64,000 bases of DNA from Nocardia suismassiliense (GTDB lineage Bacteria; Actinomycetota; Actinomycetes; Mycobacteriales; Mycobacteriaceae): contig NZ_LT985361.1 in NCBI RefSeq assembly GCF_900269665.1, positions 8,848,174-8,912,173 on the forward strand. The letters are read 5' to 3'. The notes beneath the pieces are model-generated. The model was not told the DNA's origin. It saw only the letters and a program-made list of their open reading frames with translations, and made no database searches. The translations under genes were made by a program, and so were the position numbers. This document shows positions 53,531 through 62,951 of the stretch, piece by piece (position 1 is the stretch's first letter; each line of letters starts with the position of its first letter).

Positions 53531-55072
53531 CTATACGGCGGTGTCCGCGCGCTCCAGTTCCGGCAGGAACCGGGGCCGCATCAGCAGCGGTCCGTCCGGA
53601 CCACCGGTGAACGAGATCTGCCGTCGCACGCGCTGATCCGACACCGCGTCGAACTGCAGCTGCTGGGCGAAGGTGGCGACGACGAGCGCGGCCTCCATGT
53701 TCGCGAATCCCGAAGCGACACACATTCTTTTGCCCGCGCCGAACGGCATGGTGGCCCGTTTGTGTTCGCGCGCTACGTTTTCCGGCAGGTACCGGCTCGG
53801 ATCGAACTGCTCCGGCCGCTCCCACACGCGCTGATTGTGGTGCGACCCGTGGATCAAGGTGATCACCGTGGTGCCCGGTTCGATCAGGTAACCACCCAGT
53901 GCGTCCGGCTCTTTCGCCGTTCTGGCCAGCCCGACCACCGGCGGCAACACCCGCATGGTCTCGGCGACCACGGCCTGCGTCCACGGCAGCCGATCGAGGT
54001 CGGCGGCGGTGGCCGGGCGCGAACCGAGCACCGAACGCACCTCCTCGCGTAGTCGCTCGCGAGCCTCGGGATGCTCGGACAGCAGCTGCCACACCCAGGT
54101 CAGCGCGGTCGCGGTGGTTTCCATGCCGGCGCCGACGAAGGTCATCAGCTCGTCGTGGATCTCCTGGTCGGTGTACTGGTAACCGGTCTCCGGATCCGAG
54201 GCGTCGATCAGCGCGGCGAGCAGGTTGTCCTTGCGGGTGATCCGGCCTGCGCGATGGTCGGCGATCAAGCCGTCCACCACACGCTCGGCATGGCGCAGGT
54301 CGCGCATGGTGCGCGGCTCGACCACCCAGCCCGCCGCCCGCATGATGCGCATCGGCAGCCGCGAGTTCCCGGCGTCGTCCCGATGGCGGGAATGCCGGTG
54401 CAGCCAGGTCGCGACGTGGTGCAGCGGATGACTGAGATTGGTCATGAAACCGCGGCCGAAGAACCGCAGCAGCCGATAGAGCACCACCTCCGACATCGGG
54501 CCGGTGATGTCGGTGCCGAACATCGTGCGCGACGTGACATCCAAAGTGAGCCGGTTCATTTCGGCGTTGACGTCGACCACACCGTCACCCGCCGACAACT
54601 GCCGGATCCGCGCCACCGCGTCCCTGGCCGCCTCGACCATGATCGGGGCGAACCCATCGACGTTGCGCTTGGCGAAGATCGGCTGCACCAGCCGCCGATT
54701 GCGCTGCCACAGTTCGTCGTTCAGATCGGTCACCAGTCCGCGCCCGAACGCCACCGCGAGCATGTCGTAGTCGGGGCTCTTGGTGTAGTTGTTCTGATTG
54801 GTCACCAGCACATGCCGTGCCAACTCGGGACTGCGCACGATGACGAACTTCGCGAACGGCACCCTGGCCACGATCACGTCGTCCTGACCGGGGAAATTGG
54901 TCACGTAGTCCAGCACCGTGTGATCGCGCACCCGGGGCAGGATGCCCAGCGACAACCGCACCGACTCCCACCAGCTCACCGGCGTGTTGTGCCATCGAAT
55001 GAAGGTCGGCGCCCAGCGGGGCGGGTGCAACGTGGAATCGACTTCGGCAGCAGTGGAATCGACATCGGCCAT
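53531..55072 (-). CDS. Cytochrome P450
   Basis: 513 residues, soluble. I-helix MTFVGAGMETTATALTWV, ExxR in VVAETMRVLPP, PERF-like region FDPSRYLPENV, and heme loop PFGAGKRMCVASGFANMEAA; the Gly two after Cys in the usual CxG is Ala here. N-terminus TPVSWWESVRLSLGILPRVR is like CYP132-type actinobacterial enzymes acting on lipids. Substrate unknown. No ferredoxin gene follows; TetR is next. Confidence 0.93.
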   Translation of the reverse strand: MADVDSTAAEVDSTLHPPRWAPTFIRWHNTPVSWWESVRLSLGILPRVRDHTVLDYVTNFPGQDDVIVARVPFAKFVIVRSPELARHVLVTNQNNYTKSPDYDMLAVAFGRGLVTDLNDELWQRNRRLVQPIFAKRNVDGFAPIMVEAARDAVARIRQLSAGDGVVDVNAEMNRLTLDVTSRTMFGTDITGPMSEVVLYRLLRFFGRGFMTNLSHPLHHVATWLHRHSRHRDDAGNSRLPMRIMRAAGWVVEPRTMRDLRHAERVVDGLIADHRAGRITRKDNLLAALIDASDPETGYQYTDQEIHDELMTFVGAGMETTATALTWVWQLLSEHPEARERLREEVRSVLGSRPATAADLDRLPWTQAVVAETMRVLPPVVGLARTAKEPDALGGYLIEPGTTVITLIHGSHHNQRVWERPEQFDPSRYLPENVAREHKRATMPFGAGKRMCVASGFANMEAALVVATFAQQLQFDAVSDQRVRRQISFTGGPDGPLLMRPRFLPELERADTAV

Positions 55073-55089
55073 AGCGGGCTCACCTTGCC

Positions 55090-55134
55090 TGAACGTTCAT
55101 ATGGGACGTGCTGTCTCACTCAGGTTAATGAGAC
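55090..55134 (-). promoter_or_regulatory. Palindromic operators upstream of P450-tetR operon
   Basis: TGAACGTTCA (55090-55099), a perfect 10-bp palindrome 18 bases before the P450 start, and GTCTCA-N10-TGAGAC (55113-55134), arms of six. Likely TetR sites (inference). Confidence 0.5.
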
Positions 55135-55188
55135 GCCATGACCCAGTCAATGGGTGACGCAGCGGCCCCGCCTACGCGAGACGCAGCA

Positions 55189-55221
55189 CAGCCCGGCAGG
55201 CATCCGTGGCCTGCCGGGCTG
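55189..55221 (-). terminator. 13-bp hairpin terminator after small acidic gene
   Basis: Perfect stem CAGCCCGGCAGGC / GCCTGCCGGGCTG, seven-base loop. No T-tract follows on the minus strand. It separates the small acidic gene from the P450 promoter. Confidence 0.7.
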
Positions 55222-55241
55222 TTCGACTGGACTGCGAGCTA

Positions 55242-55388
55242 CTAGTTGGGCGTGTCACCCTCGTAGTCCATATTCGCTGCCTGGTCTTCCCTGGTAGCGG
55301 CGGCGTCGTCGGTCGCATCCGGCTGGTCGACCTCGTCGCGGTCCACCTCGGTGTCGTCGGGACGGTTGGTACCGGGTTCAGTGGTCAT
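55242..55388 (-). CDS. Small acidic hypothetical protein
   Basis: 48 residues, very acidic and disordered: MTTEPGTNRPDDTEVDRDEV then DQPDATDD and MDYEGDTPN. Downstream of the DeoR gene by 47 bases and followed by a hairpin terminator. An ATG four codons upstream is also open. Not recognised; composition is consistent with a real small protein rather than a shadow frame. Confidence 0.6.
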   Translation of the reverse strand: MTTEPGTNRPDDTEVDRDEVDQPDATDDAAATREDQAANMDYEGDTPN

Positions 55389-55435
55389 GGCCTCGTGCAT
55401 GCCCGGCGCCACCGGGTTCAAACAGGGTGGCGCGG

Positions 55436-56227
55436 CTACACCACGTCGACCCGCACCCCGGTCGCGCGGATCGCCGCTACCGCCGACGGGTCCGCGTCGG
55501 TGTCGGTGACCAGCGCGTGCACCTGCTCGATGCTGCAAATACGGGCAAGAGCGGTGCGCTCCAGCTTGTCGGCGGTGGCCACCACCATGACGTGCCGGGA
55601 GCGGCGCACCATCTCGGTGGTGACGCCGGCCTCGTCGATGTGCCTGCACTGTGCGCCGCCCTCGGCGGAGATGGCGTTCACGCCGAGGATCAACTCGTCC
55701 AGGCGCAGCTCGGCCAGGGCGCGTTCGGCGAGGGGGCCGTGCAGTTCGTAGGACTCGCGCCGGGCCACCCCGCCCAGCACGACGGTGCGCATGTGCGGTC
55801 GCAGCACCATCTCACCGGCGATATTGAGGGCGTTGGTGACGAGCGTCAGTTGCTCATCGCCGGTCATCCCCAGGTCGGTGCGCCCGGCCAGGGCCCTGGC
55901 CACCGCGGTGGTCGTGGTGCCGCCGTTCATCGCGATGACCGCGCGCGGATCCACCAGTGACGCAGCGTGTTCCGCGATCCGCTGCTTGGCCTCCCCGCTG
56001 GTCTGGCGGTAGCGGGCGGGCAGGTCGTAGGCGACCGAGGTCGCGACGACACCGCCGTGCGTTCTGGTCGCCAGCTGCTGTTCGGCGAGCGCGGTGAAGT
56101 CGCGCCGCACGGTCGCCGAGGAGACGCCGAGGCGTTCGGCGGCTTCCTCCACCGAGAGCCGGCCGGAGTCGGCGAGCAGTTCGAGCAGCCGGTTCCAGCG
56201 CTGTGGTCGGTCGGTCGGTCCGGTCAT
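55436..56227 (-). CDS. DeoR/AgaR-family transcriptional regulator
   Basis: 263 residues. N-terminal DeoR winged helix: RWNRLLELLADSGRLSVEEA and LGVSSATVRRDFTALAEQQL; C-terminal sensor with MNGGTTTTAVARAL and LILGVNAISAEGGAQC (sugar-phosphate pocket). AgaR-like proteins control amino-sugar genes; the SIS/ROK/ABC locus about 3-8 kb downstream on the map is a plausible target. ATG 56227 chosen. Confidence 0.88.
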   Translation of the reverse strand: MTGPTDRPQRWNRLLELLADSGRLSVEEAAERLGVSSATVRRDFTALAEQQLATRTHGGVVATSVAYDLPARYRQTSGEAKQRIAEHAASLVDPRAVIAMNGGTTTTAVARALAGRTDLGMTGDEQLTLVTNALNIAGEMVLRPHMRTVVLGGVARRESYELHGPLAERALAELRLDELILGVNAISAEGGAQCRHIDEAGVTTEMVRRSRHVMVVATADKLERTALARICSIEQVHALVTDTDADPSAVAAIRATGVRVDVV

Positions 56228-56435
56228 CTCATACCGCCCTGCGGCATTCGAACACACCGACCTGTTGTTTTTCCTGGCACGCGAACAATCTGATCACAGG
56301 CACGCTGCCGAACGTAGAGATTCCGGTACCGCGATGCCAAGCCGGGTGCCGGCTCAGCGGTGCCCGGCGGCGGCCGTGGCCAGCGGAATCGCGCGGAACG
56401 AGGCCGCCCCTTCGAGCTGTTTTCACTGATTCAGA

Positions 56436-57089
56436 TCAGGTGAGAGCGAGTCCGGAGTTCACGAAGTACGCGATCTCCTCGCAGATTTCATCGAGACCGA
56501 TCACCGTGCCGGGCAGGGTGCTCTGGACCAATTCCTGAGCCAAGGAATTCACCGCGCCGATCACCGCGAGGGCGAATAGGTCGAAGCGCCTCGATTTGGT
56601 TTCGCCGCGCTCTACCGCCCGCTCGGCCTCGCTGATGATGAGCGCGGAAAGCAGGCGGCGCTGCTCCCGGCGCCATTCCTCCACGGCCGCGCTCACACCG
56701 ACGACTTCGACATAACAGACCCGCGCGGAGCGGTGATCCTGACAGGTCACCGCGAGATAAGCGCCGAAAACCCGGACCACCCTGGTCGACAGCGGCTCGC
56801 CGGCGGATTCGGCCAGCGCCTCCAGCGCCCGCTCGACCGCGTGCGAGGTGATCCGATTGACCAGCGCGATCAGCAAAGCCTCACGGCTGCCCATATCTTC
56901 ATAGAAACTGCGCGTGGATACATTGGCTTCCGCGCACAGGCGCTCGATGGAAGTGGCTGCGTAACCGTGGGTTCCGAATAATTCGAGCGCGGCGTCGATC
57001 AATCGCGTTTGCCGCTGGGCGACCCGCTGCTCCCGGGACAGCCCGCCGTAGCTGCGACCGTCCTTTGCATCCTCTGCCCGCCGTGCCAC
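56436..57089 (-). CDS. TetR-family regulator
   Basis: 217 residues, GTG start. HTH: RQTRLIDAALELFGTHGYAA and IERLCAEANVSTRSFYEDM; C-terminal domain typical of lipid-responsive TetR proteins. Downstream of the secreted lipase on the same strand, with a 70-base gap; likely regulates it through the palindrome at 58583. Confidence 0.85.
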   Translation of the reverse strand: MARRAEDAKDGRSYGGLSREQRVAQRQTRLIDAALELFGTHGYAATSIERLCAEANVSTRSFYEDMGSREALLIALVNRITSHAVERALEALAESAGEPLSTRVVRVFGAYLAVTCQDHRSARVCYVEVVGVSAAVEEWRREQRRLLSALIISEAERAVERGETKSRRFDLFALAVIGAVNSLAQELVQSTLPGTVIGLDEICEEIAYFVNSGLALT

Positions 57090-57159
57090 CGTTCGATGCT
57101 ACCGCGCACCCCCGCCGCCATACCGGCACGGACATCGGCCCGCGGCAGGTGCACCACAG

Positions 57160-58557
57160 CTACTTCTGCTGGCCGATCGCGTATCCGACCAGGGCTTGCG
57201 CCAGCGGCGGCAGTATCTCCGACAGTGCCTGCCCGAATTGCGGTTCCGTGAGAGTGCTCACCGGACTGGTGATCGAGCAGCCCTCCGGTGCGGCGACACC
57301 GTTGAGCCGGTCCTGCAACCAGAAGAACGCGCCGGGCAGATGCGTCGGGACTCCGGAGATATGTTCGGCGAGGAGTTCCCGGACGTAGGTCACGCTCGGC
57401 GCGCCCTCGGCGCAGTATTTATCCACGATGGCGTCGGTGCCCGCGATCGGAATGAGCTCGTCGTGCTGCGCGTGATAGAAGTAGATCGGCACGGTCGGCT
57501 GCTGCTGTCCGAGTGAGTTGTCCGCGATGGCCGCCCGTATCTCCGGCAGGTTCAATGGATCACCGCCCTGAAAACTGCCGAAGTAATTGAATCCGGGGAA
57601 CAGGGCCGCGCCCTGCGGATGGCACAGTACCTTCTTCGACGCCATGACGAATTGCCCGAGCAGATCGACTCTTTCGCGCATTACCCGCTGCATGTCCGGA
57701 TATTCGGTCGCAATGCCGACGATCGCGGCAGAGATGAGGCCCGCATAGACGCCGCCATTGTTGTGCCGCACCACCCCGGCGTAGTCGCCCGCCGCGACAC
57801 CGCCCGCCGCGACGCCGACGATATTGAGTTCGGGCGCGTAACTCTGCTTGATCTCCGGCACGAAGGCCGACGGAATCGTGCCACCGGAGTAACCCCACAG
57901 CGCCGTCGGTGTCTGCGGCCCGTTCAACTGTGCCGGGGCGAAGTTCTCGGCGGCCCGAATGCCGTCGAGCGTTGCTTGCGCGTTCATACGCGAGGCGCCG
58001 TACGCCGAATTCGGGCCCTGGTAATCGGGCATCGCGATGGTCCAGCCTTGCCCGAGACCCGCGGCGATCGGGATGAGCGTCTCCGCCGCGTTCACGTAAT
58101 CGACCGGGATGGCACCGGATTGGGCGACATAGGAGGGGGCGCAGTACTGCGCGACGCTGTCCTCGGCGATCTGATAGGACAGCAGCTTCGAGCCACCGGC
58201 GGGCGCCGGCCCGCGCGGCTTCAGGATCGTGGTGACCGTCGAGATCGGCTCGCCATGACTGTTGGTGGTGCGATAAAGCAACTGCCACGCATCGACATTC
58301 AGCTGCACGATGCCCATGAACGCCGGGTAGATCGCCCGCGCGCGCAGGATCTCACCCGGTTGCGCCGCGGCGACCGCACCCGCGGCGGGCCGATAGAAGT
58401 CGTCGAGTTCGGGCGGCAGGGTCAGCGCGGGTGCGGGCTCGACCCGGACACCGCTCTGCTCGCCCGGCTCCGCCTGTCCCGAACCGAGTGCCGTCCACGC
58501 CGCCATCAGCGCGATGACGCCCAGGACGACGACGCGCCCACCATTGCGCACGCTCAT
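57160..58557 (-). CDS. Secreted lipase/esterase of the LIP family
   Basis: 465 residues. Signal sequence MSVRNGGRVVVLGVIALMAA with cleavage near residue 28. Alpha/beta hydrolase: LLSYQIAEDSVAQYCAP, nucleophile in LWGYSGGTIPSAF, Asp in YHAQHDELIPIAG, His in LLAEHISGVPTHLP. A lid-type insert follows the nucleophile. Exported lipid esterase, a distant relative of the lipase at 26157. The TetR gene follows. Confidence 0.9.
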   Translation of the reverse strand: MSVRNGGRVVVLGVIALMAAWTALGSGQAEPGEQSGVRVEPAPALTLPPELDDFYRPAAGAVAAAQPGEILRARAIYPAFMGIVQLNVDAWQLLYRTTNSHGEPISTVTTILKPRGPAPAGGSKLLSYQIAEDSVAQYCAPSYVAQSGAIPVDYVNAAETLIPIAAGLGQGWTIAMPDYQGPNSAYGASRMNAQATLDGIRAAENFAPAQLNGPQTPTALWGYSGGTIPSAFVPEIKQSYAPELNIVGVAAGGVAAGDYAGVVRHNNGGVYAGLISAAIVGIATEYPDMQRVMRERVDLLGQFVMASKKVLCHPQGAALFPGFNYFGSFQGGDPLNLPEIRAAIADNSLGQQQPTVPIYFYHAQHDELIPIAGTDAIVDKYCAEGAPSVTYVRELLAEHISGVPTHLPGAFFWLQDRLNGVAAPEGCSITSPVSTLTEPQFGQALSEILPPLAQALVGYAIGQQK

Positions 58558-58582
58558 CGAAGTGCCTTCCCGTAACCGCTCG

Positions 58583-58598
58583 TTACCGATATTGGTAA
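58583..58598 (-). promoter_or_regulatory. Palindromic operator of lipase gene
   Basis: TTACCGATATTGGTAA, a 16-bp palindrome with one mismatched pair, 26 bases upstream of the lipase start. Good TetR-type site; regulator assignment is inference. Confidence 0.5.
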
Positions 58599-58664
58599 GA
58601 GATATTTTCAGATAACGGGCCAGAAGTCCAGTCTCAGACAGTGATGTGGTTCATGGACAGGAAA

Positions 58665-58695
58665 ACGGCGGGTGGTGTCGCACACCACCCGCCGT
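58665..58695 (-). terminator. Rho-independent terminator of sugar ABC operon
   Basis: Perfect 14-bp stem ACGGCGGGTGGTGT / ACACCACCCGCCGT, three-base loop, with TTTTCCTGT following on the minus strand; just after the last permease gene. Confidence 0.9.
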
Positions 58696-58701
58696 ACCCG
58701 A

Positions 58702-59610
58702 CTACTTGACGCTGCCCGCCGTCAGACCTGCGACGAGGCGCTTCTCGATGAACGCGAACAGGATCACGACCGGGATGATGCCGACCGTGGAGATAGCGAA
58801 GACGTATTGCCACGACGTGTCGTACTGGCCGATGAACTTCGTCAGCGCCACCGACAGCGGCTGGTTCTCGGCGGTGGTCAGCACCACCAGGCTGGCGGCG
58901 AACTCGTTCCAGCAGGAGACCACCACGAAGATCGTGGCGGTGACGATGCCGGGCCAGACCAGCGGCAGGGACACCCGGACCAGGGTCTGCCAGCGACTCA
59001 GGCCGTCCAGCATCGCGGCCTCCTCGATCTCCACCGGAATGGAGGCGAAGAAGCTGTGCAGGATCCACACCGCGAACGACAGGTTGAACGCCGCGTTCAC
59101 CAGGATCATCGCCAGCCAGGTGTCGTTGATGCCGATCGCGAAGAACTCCCGGATCAGACCGGTCACCAGCACCGTCGGCTGCAACATCTGGGTGACGAGC
59201 ACCAGGCCCAGGAACACCGCGCGACCCGGAAACTTGTGCCGCGCTGTGTAATACGCGGCCGGAATGGCGACGAGCAATACGAGTACCGTGGCGCACACCG
59301 AAATGATCACGGTGCTGGCCATGTTGAAGGCCAGCGGTGTCTCCGGCGTGTCCCACATGGTGGCGTAGTTGTCCGGATGCCACGACTCGGGGAAGTAAGT
59401 CGGTGGGATGCGCAGGATTTCGGGCCTGCTCTTCAGCGAGCCGAGCACCATCACGATGAACGGCACCAGGAACAGCGCGGCGAGCACGACCCCGACCGCG
59501 GTCAATTCCCAGCGGCGCCGTTTCGGTTTCGCCGCGCGACGCTCGCCCGATGCGGCCACTTCTACCGCACCCGTTACCTTTTCGAGGTGCGCCACGTCTG
59601 CCGTGGTCAT
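58702..59610 (-). CDS. Carbohydrate ABC permease (MalG type)
   Basis: 302 residues, cytosolic basic N-terminus, six helices, EAA loop EEAAMLDGLSRWQTLVRVSL. Carbohydrate-uptake class 1 permease, partner of the MalF-type gene upstream. No ATPase gene is present in the operon, so a shared MsiK-like ATPase is presumed. Confidence 0.9.
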   Translation of the reverse strand: MTTADVAHLEKVTGAVEVAASGERRAAKPKRRRWELTAVGVVLAALFLVPFIVMVLGSLKSRPEILRIPPTYFPESWHPDNYATMWDTPETPLAFNMASTVIISVCATVLVLLVAIPAAYYTARHKFPGRAVFLGLVLVTQMLQPTVLVTGLIREFFAIGINDTWLAMILVNAAFNLSFAVWILHSFFASIPVEIEEAAMLDGLSRWQTLVRVSLPLVWPGIVTATIFVVVSCWNEFAASLVVLTTAENQPLSVALTKFIGQYDTSWQYVFAISTVGIIPVVILFAFIEKRLVAGLTAGSVK

Positions 59611-59671
59611 CGGTCGACCTCCTGTGCCGTGCGGGACACCCGGTCGATCGGCGGGTGCGACTGCGGTCTCG

Positions 59672-60553
59672 TCACCCGTCGACCTCCTGCGTCGGCCGGA
59701 TCACCTTCACGTAGATCGCGATGATGACGATGATCAGCACGAAGTTCAGCACGCTCATCGCCGCGGCCGTGTCGATCTCCTGGTTCTGCCGGATCAGTTT
59801 GAACATCAACGTGGTGGTGGTGTCGGCCTCGAAACCCGCGATGCTGCCGGTGATCACCTGCAGAATCGGCAACGAGTTGAACGAGTTGATGATGTTGATG
59901 ATCGTCGCCACCGCGATGGCCGGACGCAGCTGCGGCAGCGTGAGAAAGCGGTAGCGCTGCCACGCACTCGCGCCGTCGACCCGGCCCGCCTCGCCGACCT
60001 CGGCCGGAATCGATTGCAGCCCGGCCAGAATCGTATAGGTGGTGAACGGGATCGAGACGAACACCGCGACCCCGATCGCGACCAGGAACGCGGGCGTCGG
60101 CTGCTTGGTGAAGCCGAAACCCCGGTCCAGCAAACCGATATCGACCAGGAACCGGTTGGCGATGCCGACGTCGGGATCCAGCATGTAGTAGAAGATCGTC
60201 GTCGTCATCACGACCGAGGCCGCCCACGGCACCAGGATCGCCATCCGCACCGCGGTGCGGCCGGGGAAGTCCTTGGCCAGGAACTGGGCCAGCCCCGCCG
60301 AGAGCACCAGGGTGATCAGCACGACGGCGACCACCCAGACCACCGTGTGGACCAGGACCGAGCCCAGCTCCGAAATCCCGAAGAGCCTGCGGAAATTCGC
60401 CAGCCCGGCCGGGCCGCGATCCTGACCGTAGGCGCTCAGATCCCTGGTACTGGTCCACACCATGTAGCAGGCCGGAAAGGCGACGATAGCCGCGATCAAG
60501 ACCAGCGCGGGCCCGATCCACGGTATCGCCGCCAGAGTTCCTTTCCGTCGCAC
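59672..60553 (-). CDS. Carbohydrate ABC permease (MalF type)
   Basis: 293 residues from the GTG at 60553, two bases after the binding-protein stop; a GTG at 60577 would overlap that gene by 23 bases. Six helices, EAA loop EVGEAGRVDGASAWQRYRFL. Second gene of the sugar importer operon. The last codons (PTQEVDG) contain CAGGAGGTCGAC, repeated before the next gene as its ribosome-binding site. Confidence 0.9.
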   Translation of the reverse strand: MRRKGTLAAIPWIGPALVLIAAIVAFPACYMVWTSTRDLSAYGQDRGPAGLANFRRLFGISELGSVLVHTVVWVVAVVLITLVLSAGLAQFLAKDFPGRTAVRMAILVPWAASVVMTTTIFYYMLDPDVGIANRFLVDIGLLDRGFGFTKQPTPAFLVAIGVAVFVSIPFTTYTILAGLQSIPAEVGEAGRVDGASAWQRYRFLTLPQLRPAIAVATIINIINSFNSLPILQVITGSIAGFEADTTTTLMFKLIRQNQEIDTAAAMSVLNFVLIIVIIAIYVKVIRPTQEVDG

Positions 60554-60554
60554 G

Positions 60555-61805
60555 CTATTTCGCGGCTTCCTGAACACGCGCCAACACCTGGGCCGGGTCG
60601 GTGCCCTGGGCGATAGTGCCCATCTGCTGCCGGATAGCGCCTTGCGCCGCAGCCCATTTCGCGTTGTTGCTCGGGTAGAACTTGGCCACCGCGAGGGTCG
60701 GGCCGAACGCCTTGGTTACCGGGTCCGCGGCCAGCTTGGCGGCCGCGCTGTTGGTGATCGGGATGAAGCCCTCTTTGGACACGAAGTTCGCGTAGACGTC
60801 GGCGCTGTAGAAGAAGTCGAGGAACTTCTTGATCGTCTCGGTCTTCTTGCCGTCCTTCTTGAACGCCATCAGGTGATCGGCGACGCCGAGCGTCACCGGG
60901 GTGCCGGACTTGGTCGGCGTCGGCGCGGTCGAGTACTTCAGCGCGGGGTTCTTCGCGGCGATCTGACCGATGGTCGGGGGCAGGCCCTCGATCATGCCGA
61001 TCTTGCCCTGGATGAACGCGTTGATGACGTCCTTGCGGTCGGTCGCTCCCGGATTCGGCTGGGTGACACCGGCATCGGCGAGCTCGCGCATCGCGCGCAC
61101 GCCCTCCAGGTTTTGCGGGGTGTCGACGGTGATCTTGTCACCGTCGGCCCACTGGCCGCCCGCGCCGAAGGTCCAGATCGAGGTCTCGCCCTGGGCTTCC
61201 TCGCTGCCGAGCGGCAGGCCGTAGCCGGAGACGCCGCCGCCGAGCGCCTGGATCTTCTTGGCCGCGTCGGTGAGCTCGGCCCAGGTCTTCGGCGGCGAGG
61301 TGATGCCGGCCTTCTCGAACAGCTCGGTGTTGTAGAACAGGGTGCGGGTGGAGGCGAACAGCGGCAGCGCGTACTGGGTGCCGTTGAGCGAGGCGTTCTT
61401 CGCGAAGCCGGGCTGGATGTCGGAGAGCACCGACGGCGAGACGATTTCGTTGGCGGGATACAGCATCCCGTCGCTGGCGAAGCTCGCGTAGGCGTCGATG
61501 TTGAGGATGTCCGGGGTGGTCGACGTCGACTGGAGCTTGGTGCGCACCACATCGTTGATCGAGTTCCAGGACTCCATCTGCAGGTTCACCTTGATATCAG
61601 GGTTCTTCTGCTGGAAATCCGCGATGATGCCGTCCCACAGCGCCTTCGTACCGGTGGCCCCGTCACTGTAGGCCGGGGCTAAGAAGTTGATCGTGGTGTC
61701 GGAGTCGGCGTTATCTTTCGAGCCGAACCCACAGGACGAGATCGCCAGCGCGAGGCCGGTGACCATCGCGACCCCCGCAAGCACGCCGTGGAGTGGTCTT
61801 TTCAC
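60555..61805 (-). CDS. Sugar-binding lipoprotein of ABC importer
   Basis: 416 residues, GTG start. Lipoprotein signal with LALAISSCGFG (lipidated Cys about 25). Extracellular solute-binding protein family 1: TINFLAPAYSDGATGTKALW, NPDIKVNLQMESWNSINDVV, LFYNTELFEKAGITSPPKTW. Binds an oligosaccharide or amino sugar. First gene of the operon, divergent from the SIS gene across 128 bases that should hold both promoters. Confidence 0.92.
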   Translation of the reverse strand: MKRPLHGVLAGVAMVTGLALAISSCGFGSKDNADSDTTINFLAPAYSDGATGTKALWDGIIADFQQKNPDIKVNLQMESWNSINDVVRTKLQSTSTTPDILNIDAYASFASDGMLYPANEIVSPSVLSDIQPGFAKNASLNGTQYALPLFASTRTLFYNTELFEKAGITSPPKTWAELTDAAKKIQALGGGVSGYGLPLGSEEAQGETSIWTFGAGGQWADGDKITVDTPQNLEGVRAMRELADAGVTQPNPGATDRKDVINAFIQGKIGMIEGLPPTIGQIAAKNPALKYSTAPTPTKSGTPVTLGVADHLMAFKKDGKKTETIKKFLDFFYSADVYANFVSKEGFIPITNSAAAKLAADPVTKAFGPTLAVAKFYPSNNAKWAAAQGAIRQQMGTIAQGTDPAQVLARVQEAAK

Positions 61806-61933
61806 GAGTAGAACCTTTCAAATTTGCACACCGGGCGCCACTGGACAGCCGATGATGGGATCGAACTGATCGACCGACTATCAACATAGACCCAAGCTTG
61901 ATCATATGTGACCGATTCGCTCGTAAATTTGAC

Positions 61934-62878
61934 ATGAACGATCACCGGGCGGATTCTGTTGTTGTGCCGATCTCCGCCGAAACCACGCCCGTGACCCACC
62001 TGGCCAACGAGGTCGCCACCCAGCCTGACGACTGGGCGCGCGCCGAAACGATCGCTGCCGAACATCGCGACATCCTCCCCCACAAGGGCGAGCGAGTCGC
62101 CGTGATCGGTTGCGGCACTTCCCTGTTCATGTCCAAAGCGATCGCGGCGCTGCGCGAGGGCGCAGGCCACGGTCTGACCGACGCCTGGCCCGCCAGCGAG
62201 GTCCGCTACGGCCGCGACTACGACCGCTACCTGGTGATCTGCCGCTCCGGCACGACCACCGAGGTGGTCAACGCCATGCGGGACATCCCAGCACACATTC
62301 CCCGCACCGTCATCTGCTCCAGCCCCGGCACCCCGGTGCTCGAGCTGGGCGATGCGATCCTGATCGACGAGGTCGACGAGGAATCGGTGGTGCAGACCCG
62401 CTTCGCCACCACCGCCCTGGCGATCCTGCGCTGGCACCTCGGCGAAGACCTCGCCCCGGTGATCGAGCAGGCCCGCAAGGTGCTCGCCGAGGATCCGGCC
62501 GCGTCGCTCGCCGACGTCCGGCACGCCGAGGAGATCAGCTTCGTCGGCATGGGCTTCGCCGCCGCCATCGCCGAGGAGTCCGGGCTGAAGCTGCGCGAAT
62601 CCTGCCAGTCCTGGACCGAGTCCTACCTGGCCACCGAGTACCGGCACGGCCCGATCGCCATCTCCGCGCCGGGCCGCGCGGTCTGGGCCTTCGGCCCGCT
62701 GGTGCCGAACTTCGCCACGGATATCGCGAGTACCGGTGCGCACTTCGAGCACCGCGACATCGACCCGATGGCCGATCTGCTGCGCGTCCATCAGCTCTGT
62801 GTGCTGCGCGCGGCCGATCTCGGCCTCGACCCCGATCACCCGCGTGGGCTCAATCGCTCGGTCGTCCTCGACCAGTGA
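61934..62878 (+). CDS. SIS-domain sugar-phosphate isomerase/deaminase-like protein
   Basis: 314 residues, two SIS domains. GERVAVIGCGTSLFMSKAIA, CRSGTTTEVVNAM and ISFVGMGFAAAIAEESGLKL are SIS phosphosugar-binding motifs, and ATEYRHGPIAI is the GlmS/AgaS-type ending. Likely converts an amino-sugar phosphate. Divergent from the sugar importer. ATG 61934 chosen; an upstream ATG exists at 61898. Confidence 0.88.
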   Translation: MNDHRADSVVVPISAETTPVTHLANEVATQPDDWARAETIAAEHRDILPHKGERVAVIGCGTSLFMSKAIAALREGAGHGLTDAWPASEVRYGRDYDRYLVICRSGTTTEVVNAMRDIPAHIPRTVICSSPGTPVLELGDAILIDEVDEESVVQTRFATTALAILRWHLGEDLAPVIEQARKVLAEDPAASLADVRHAEEISFVGMGFAAAIAEESGLKLRESCQSWTESYLATEYRHGPIAISAPGRAVWAFGPLVPNFATDIASTGAHFEHRDIDPMADLLRVHQLCVLRAADLGLDPDHPRGLNRSVVLDQ

Positions 62879-62951
62879 TCGGACCGACCCGGTGAAACTC
62901 GAACCAGCCAGGCCCGCGCCGCAGCACGAACCGGGAACTACTGTGCCAAGC

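Noticed and set aside
56229..56426. 65-codon minus-strand ORF upstream of the DeoR gene
   Set aside because: Arg/His-rich, no ribosome-binding site, probably noise in the 208-base spacer.
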